From a bacterium (GTDB lineage: Bacteria > RBG-13-66-14), in assembly GCA_026398675.1 (NCBI GenBank), contig JAPLSK010000189.1, positions 1-12,201 on the forward strand: 12,201 nucleotides of DNA, written 5' to 3'. A model generated the notes under the pieces. That model saw only the letters and a list, made by a program, of their open reading frames with translations, was not told where the DNA came from and searched no databases. Shown here piece by piece: positions 4,405 through 12,201 of the stretch (positions within the stretch are counted from its first letter, which is position 1; the number at the start of each line of letters is the position of its first letter). Position numbers and translations under genes: made by a program.

Positions 4405-7400
4405 ATGCCCGAGAAGACCCCGAAACCGAGCGCAGCGAGCTATGCCCCCGGCAAATCTGCGTCCAAAGGCAAATCTGCGTCCGCAGGCAAAACTGCGCTC
4501 AAAGGGAAATCTGCGCCCGAAGGGAAAACCTCCCGGAGCAAACGGGGGAAGTACCCCCATGCTCCGCGCACCTCCTACGCCAAGCTCCCCATCGCCATGG
4601 AGCTCCCCAACCTGTTGCAGGTGCAGCGTGACAGCTTCAACAACTTCCTGCAGCAGGGTGTCCCGGCGTCAAAGCGCCTCCGTCAGGGCCTGCAGTACGC
4701 ATTCGAGCGGGTGTTCCCCATCGAGGACCCCTCGGGGGTCTTCCGCCTCGAATTCGTCCGCTACAAGCTCGACCTGCCCAAGTACGAGGTCGAGGAGTGC
4801 AAAGACCGGGACATGACCTACGGGGCTCCTTTGAAGGTTACCTTCCGCCTCGACGTGTACTCGGTCGACCGCAAGCACAAAGAGGACCGCCAGCTCATAG
4901 ACAAGCGGGAGGAGACGCTGTACCTGGGCGAGCTGCCGATGATGACCGACTCGGGTACGTTCATCATCAACGGCGCGGAGCGGGTCGTGGTCAGCCAGCT
5001 CCACCGCTCGCCCGGCGTCTTCTTCAAGGAGGACCAGCAGCCGGGCGGCCGCAAGCTCTACTCCTCCCGGATCATCCCCGTCCGCGGCTCGTGGCTGGAC
5101 TTCTCCATAGACGCCAACGACGTGATGTACCTCTCCATTGACCGCAAGCGCAAGATGCTCATCACCACGTTCCTGCGGGCGCTGGGCTACGCGTCGAACG
5201 CGGAAATATTGGCGATTTTCGCCTCGGGCAACCCCATCCCCGTAGACGACAAAAAGCGGGTTGTCGGCGGCGCCCTGGCCACCAAAATTTTCGACCCCCA
5301 CTCCAAGAACCCCGACGATGTCCTCTATGAGTACGGGACACGGATAGACGAAGAGGTCTACCGGACCCTGGTCGAGGTGGGAATCCGCCACGTCCGGCTG
5401 CTGCCCGATCTGGTGCCGATCACCGACAGTGCGCGGCTCCTGAGCGCCGTCTCCCTCGAAGACGTCGTAGACATGAGCTCCGGCGAGCTTCTGGTCGAGG
5501 CCGACCGGGAGATTACCCCGGAGATATTCACCCAGCTCGCCGAGGCGGGCATCGAGGCGGTCAGGGTCATCCCCGACCCCGACACCATCTGGTTCTCCGT
5601 CATCCGCAACACCCTGGAGAAGGACTCCATGCCCTCCAAGGTGGAGTCGGCCCTGCGGGTCTACACCCTGCTGCGCCCCGGGGAGCCGCCCAACACCGAG
5701 GCGGCGGTGAAGTTCTTCAACACCCTCTTCTTCAACGTGCGCCGCTACGACCTGGGCAACGTGGGCCGCAAAAAGCTCAACGACAAGCTGAGGATGAACC
5801 TGCCCCTGGAGGAGCACCGCCTGGACCGGGACGACATCGTCGAGACCTGCCGCTACCTGTTGAAGCTGCGGGGCGGGGAAATGGGCGCCTCCACCGACGA
5901 CATAGACCACCTGGGAAACCGGATAGTGCTCAGCGTGGGCGAGCTCTTGGAGGACGTGTGCCACGTGGGCATCGCCCGCCTGGAGCGCGTCGCCCGCGAC
6001 CGCATGGCCGTCCAGGAACCGGGCCGGTGCATGCCCAGTGACCTCATCAACTCCAAGCCGCTCACCGGGGCCGTAAAGGTGTTCTTCGGCTCCTCGGCCC
6101 TGTCGCAGTTCATGGACCAGGTCAACCCGCTCTCCGAGCTGACCCACAAGAGGCGCGTCTCGGCGCTGGGCCCCGGCGGTCTTTCGCGCGACCGGGCCAC
6201 CTTCGAGGTGCGCGACGTCCACTACACACACTACGGGCGGCTCTGCCCCATCGAGACCCCGGAAGGGCCGAACATCGGCCTGATCAGCTCACTTTCCACA
6301 TACGCCCGCATCAACGCCTTCGGCCTCATCGAGACCCCCTACCGGCGCGTGACGAACGGGAAGGTCGGCGACGAGATCGTGTACCTCTCCGCCGACACCG
6401 AGGAGAACCTGATAGTCGCCCAGGCCAACGTGGAGGTGGATGAAGAGGGGCGCATCACGGACAGCCTGGTCCTCGCCCGCTTCCAGAGCGAGTTCACCCG
6501 CGTCAAGCCCAGCGAGATAGACTACATGGACGTGAGCCCGAAGCAGGTCATCAGCATCTCCACCTCCCTCATTCCCTTCCTGGAGCACGACGACGCAAAC
6601 CGGGCCCTGATGGGCTCCAACATGCAGCGCCAGGCGGTGCCCCTGATGACCACCGAGCCTCCGCTGGTCGGCACCGGCGTGGAAGAGATAGCCGCCCGGG
6701 ACTCGGGGGTTCTGGTCGTTGCCCGGCGGCCCGGCGTAGTGGCCTACGTCTCCGCGACCCGCATCGAGGTCGAGACCAAGGACGTGGACGAGTACACCGG
6801 CCTCTTCGAGCGCGATGTGTACGAGCTGAAGCGCTACGTGCGCTCGAACCAGGACACCTGTATCAACCAGAAGCCCATGGTTACGCAAGGGCATAAGGTT
6901 AAAGTGGGGGACGTGCTGGCCGACGGCCAGGCCACGTCCGTCGGTGAGCTGGCCCTGGGGCGCAACGTCCTGGTCGCCTTCATCCCCTGGTACGGCTACA
7001 ACTACGAAGACGCCATCATCATCTCCGCGGAGCTGGTCCAGAACGACATCTTTACCTCCATCCATATCGAGGAATACGAGATAGAGTGTCGGGAGACCAA
7101 CCTCGGCCGCGAAGAGATTACCGCTGACATCCCCAACGTCTCGGCCGACAGCCTGCGCAACCTGGACGAGGCGGGGATAATCCGCGTCGGTGCCAGCGTA
7201 AAGCCGGGCGACATCCTCGTCGGCAAGGTCGCTCCCAAGGGCGAGACCGAGCTGACCCCCGAGGAGAGCCTGTTGAGGGCAATCTTCGGCGAGAAGGCCA
7301 AGGACGTCCGCGACGCCTCCCTCAAGGCCCCTCCCGGTCTGGAGGGCAAGATAATCGGCATCAAGACCTTCTCCCGCAAATCCAAGGAGCGTTCGGACCA

Positions 7401-8439
7401 CCTCACCGAGAACGAGCTCGACTCCATCGAGGAGTACAAGCGGTACAAGGAGGAGGAGCTGGCGCGCCTGGAGAAGGAAGAAGGGTACGCCCTCAAGCGG
7501 TTACTCGTCCTGAAGTGGCCCAAGATAAAGGCCACCGAGGCCCGCGCCAAGGCCCAGGACATCGTGGACGAGCTCATCGAGGTGGACGCCGACTTCGCCG
7601 AGCGCATCGTGGATACCCTGGACCGATACGAGGAGATGAAGGCCAGGGTCGATCTGCAGACCAAGATAAAGATTGACCGCATCGAGCGCGGTGACGAGCT
7701 TCCCCCGGGCATCTACTCCATTGTCAAGGTGTACGTGGCCCGCAAGAGCCGCCTGTCGGTGGGCGACAAGATGGCCGGACGCCACGGAAACAAGGGCGTC
7801 GTGTCAATCGTCGTGTCCCAGGAGGATATGCCCTACCTCCCCGACGGGACGCCCATCCAGATGGTGCTCAACCCCCTGGGCGTGACGAGCCGGATGAACG
7901 TGGGGCAGATTATGGAGACCCACATCGGCTGGGCGGCCCACGAGCTCGGATACTACGTGGCCACCCCCGTCTTCGAGGGCGCCACCGAGGAGGAGGTCAA
8001 GGAGCTGTTGAAGAAGGCCGGCCTGCCCGAGAACGGCAAGAGCGTTCTCTACGACGGCAAGACCGGCGAGCACTTCGACACCGAGGTCTCCGTGGGTTAC
8101 ATGTACATGATGAAGCTCTCCCACCTGGCCGAGGAGAAGATTCACGCCCGGTCCATCGGCCCGTACTCCCTGGTCACCCAGCAGCCGCTGGGCGGGCGGG
8201 CGCAGATGGGCGGCCAGCGCTTCGGCGAGATGGAGGTCTGGGCTGTCGAGGCCTACGGCGCCGCCCACACGCTGCGAGAGCTCCTCACGGTCAAGTCCGA
8301 CGACGTGCCCGGACGATCCATGATGTATGAGGCCATCGTCAAGGGCGAGAACACGCCGGAGCCGGGTATCCCCGAGAGCTTCAACGTCCTGCGGCGTGAG
8401 CTGATGGGGCTCTGCCTGGACATGCAATTAGAGGAGTAG
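4405..8439 (+). CDS. rpoB: DNA-directed RNA polymerase beta subunit
   Basis: RpoB forms one half of the RNA polymerase cleft and part of the active site. It has 1344 residues. Conserved parts include ELPNLLQVQRDSF (from residue 66), SQLHRSPGVFF, the rifampicin region at 562-588 (GSSALSQFMDQ...THKRRVSAL), CPIETPEGPNIGLI, NYEDA, GDKMAGRHGNKG (1120-1131, with Lys1122 and Lys1130 equivalent to catalytic-site lysines) and GGQRFGEMEVWA near the end. A charged coiled-coil insertion of about 105 residues (about 990-1095) matches the Gram-negative beta insertion; a region near 270-430 fits the first beta insertion. Residues 16-42 are a Lys/Ser/Gly hexapeptide repeat in an unusual N-terminal extension. 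ATG 4405 has GGGAG 5 nt upstream and is preferred to the open frame reaching back to 4303. Confidence 0.98.
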   Translation: MPEKTPKPSAASYAPGKSASKGKSASAGKTALKGKSAPEGKTSRSKRGKYPHAPRTSYAKLPIAMELPNLLQVQRDSFNNFLQQGVPASKRLRQGLQYAFERVFPIEDPSGVFRLEFVRYKLDLPKYEVEECKDRDMTYGAPLKVTFRLDVYSVDRKHKEDRQLIDKREETLYLGELPMMTDSGTFIINGAERVVVSQLHRSPGVFFKEDQQPGGRKLYSSRIIPVRGSWLDFSIDANDVMYLSIDRKRKMLITTFLRALGYASNAEILAIFASGNPIPVDDKKRVVGGALATKIFDPHSKNPDDVLYEYGTRIDEEVYRTLVEVGIRHVRLLPDLVPITDSARLLSAVSLEDVVDMSSGELLVEADREITPEIFTQLAEAGIEAVRVIPDPDTIWFSVIRNTLEKDSMPSKVESALRVYTLLRPGEPPNTEAAVKFFNTLFFNVRRYDLGNVGRKKLNDKLRMNLPLEEHRLDRDDIVETCRYLLKLRGGEMGASTDDIDHLGNRIVLSVGELLEDVCHVGIARLERVARDRMAVQEPGRCMPSDLINSKPLTGAVKVFFGSSALSQFMDQVNPLSELTHKRRVSALGPGGLSRDRATFEVRDVHYTHYGRLCPIETPEGPNIGLISSLSTYARINAFGLIETPYRRVTNGKVGDEIVYLSADTEENLIVAQANVEVDEEGRITDSLVLARFQSEFTRVKPSEIDYMDVSPKQVISISTSLIPFLEHDDANRALMGSNMQRQAVPLMTTEPPLVGTGVEEIAARDSGVLVVARRPGVVAYVSATRIEVETKDVDEYTGLFERDVYELKRYVRSNQDTCINQKPMVTQGHKVKVGDVLADGQATSVGELALGRNVLVAFIPWYGYNYEDAIIISAELVQNDIFTSIHIEEYEIECRETNLGREEITADIPNVSADSLRNLDEAGIIRVGASVKPGDILVGKVAPKGETELTPEESLLRAIFGEKAKDVRDASLKAPPGLEGKIIGIKTFSRKSKERSDHLTENELDSIEEYKRYKEEELARLEKEEGYALKRLLVLKWPKIKATEARAKAQDIVDELIEVDADFAERIVDTLDRYEEMKARVDLQTKIKIDRIERGDELPPGIYSIVKVYVARKSRLSVGDKMAGRHGNKGVVSIVVSQEDMPYLPDGTPIQMVLNPLGVTSRMNVGQIMETHIGWAAHELGYYVATPVFEGATEEEVKELLKKAGLPENGKSVLYDGKTGEHFDTEVSVGYMYMMKLSHLAEEKIHARSIGPYSLVTQQPLGGRAQMGGQRFGEMEVWAVEAYGAAHTLRELLTVKSDDVPGRSMMYEAIVKGENTPEPGIPESFNVLRRELMGLCLDMQLEE
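4450..4521 (+). repeat. 18-nt tandem repeat in the 5' end of rpoB
   Basis: Four imperfect copies of an 18-nt unit of the form GGCAAATCTGCGTCCAAA start at 4450, 4468, 4486 and 4504; a decayed fifth starts at 4522. They encode the six-residue unit G-K-(S/T)-A-x-x, from residue 16 of RpoB. Copies 1 and 2 differ at only three bases, all at the 3' end, which suggests growth by slippage. Confidence 0.9.
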
Positions 8440-8447
8440 GGGCGGTC

Positions 8448-8580
8448 CCGTAGGACGATTCCGTAGGACGAGTCCTCTGTGGCCGCCGGGGTTCGGTTGC
8501 CAAACAAGGGGCGTAGGGCGACCCGTAGGACGAGTCCTCTGCGGTCGCCCGCGGGCGGGGACAGAGCCCCGCCCCTACGC
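8448..8580. repeat. Palindromic repeat element between rpoB and rpoC
   Basis: The 19-nt unit CCGTAGGACGAGTCCTCTG occurs exactly at 8461-8479 and 8523-8541, with a partial unit at 8448-8458. It contains the near-palindrome AGGAC-GA-GTCCT. Around the second copy, GGGCGACC (8516-8523) pairs with GGTCGCCC (8543-8550), GGGCGGGG (8553-8560) with CCCCGCCC (8567-8574), and GCGTAGGG (8511-8518) with CCCTACGC (8573-8580). The pairings suggest a complex cruciform, as in REP- or MITE-like dispersed elements. No coding capacity is evident. Confidence 0.7.
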
Positions 8581-8620
8581 AGAAAATTTTTACTCGCATA
8601 ACGAGCCAGAAGAGGGATTG

Positions 8621-12201
<3,581 letters not shown>

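Noticed and set aside
4669..6231. Minus-strand frame of 520 codons opposite rpoB, and similar ones opposite rpoC (9602-11041, 11063-12142)
   Set aside because: Long antisense frames are expected in GC-rich genes. They show no family motifs and are composed of mirrored codons.

Overview
This window is the conserved bacterial ribosomal-protein/RNA-polymerase cluster: tRNA-Thr, rpmG, tRNA-Trp, secE, nusG, rplK, rplA, rplJ, rplL, rpoB and rpoC. All of these lie on the + strand, and rpoC runs off the right edge. It is a chromosomal housekeeping region of a GC-rich bacterium. I see no new multi-gene system in it. The interest lies in gene starts, spacers, small repeats and one promoter/operator-like site.

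Organism. RpoB carries the roughly 105-residue coiled-coil insertion known from Gram-negative beta subunits. RpoC has the E. coli-type zinc ribbon and catalytic numbering (Cys70/72/85/88, Asp460/462/464) and an insertion after the TFHIGG motif. A short insertion near RpoC residues 739-747 recalls Bacteroidetes/FCB-type sequences. I infer a didermal, probably uncultured lineage, but cannot name the phylum from sequence alone.

Layout. Bases 1-183 hold a minus-strand fragment of a TrpE-like protein without its usual N-terminal part, followed by two imperfect palindromic direct repeats. A TATAAT promoter at 283-312 precedes tRNA-Thr(GGT). The tuf gene often found after this tRNA is absent and rpmG follows directly, then tRNA-Trp(CCA). 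secE and nusG are 5 nt apart. The conserved N-terminus of nusG is in a different frame from its only good start codon. rplK has no ATG start. rplA and rplJ are separated by only 13 nt, leaving no room for an L10-type leader. rplL is followed by a 492-nt spacer with a strong attenuator-like hairpin, a TATAAT promoter whose -35/spacer is covered by a perfect 10+10 inverted repeat, and a leader of about 330 nt before rpoB. rpoB has a lysine-rich N-terminal extension encoded by an 18-nt tandem repeat. A palindromic repeat element fills much of the 181-nt rpoB-rpoC spacer.

How the genes work together. The two tRNAs and L33, L11, L1, L10 and L7/L12 serve translation: L11, L10 and L12 form the stalk and GTPase-associated region, and L1 forms the opposite stalk. 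SecE is part of the SecYEG protein channel. NusG couples transcription elongation and termination to translation. RpoB and RpoC form the catalytic centre of RNA polymerase. Clustering lets the cell adjust ribosome and polymerase supply together, and the rplL-rpoB hairpin and internal promoter would allow rpoBC to be set apart from the ribosomal genes.
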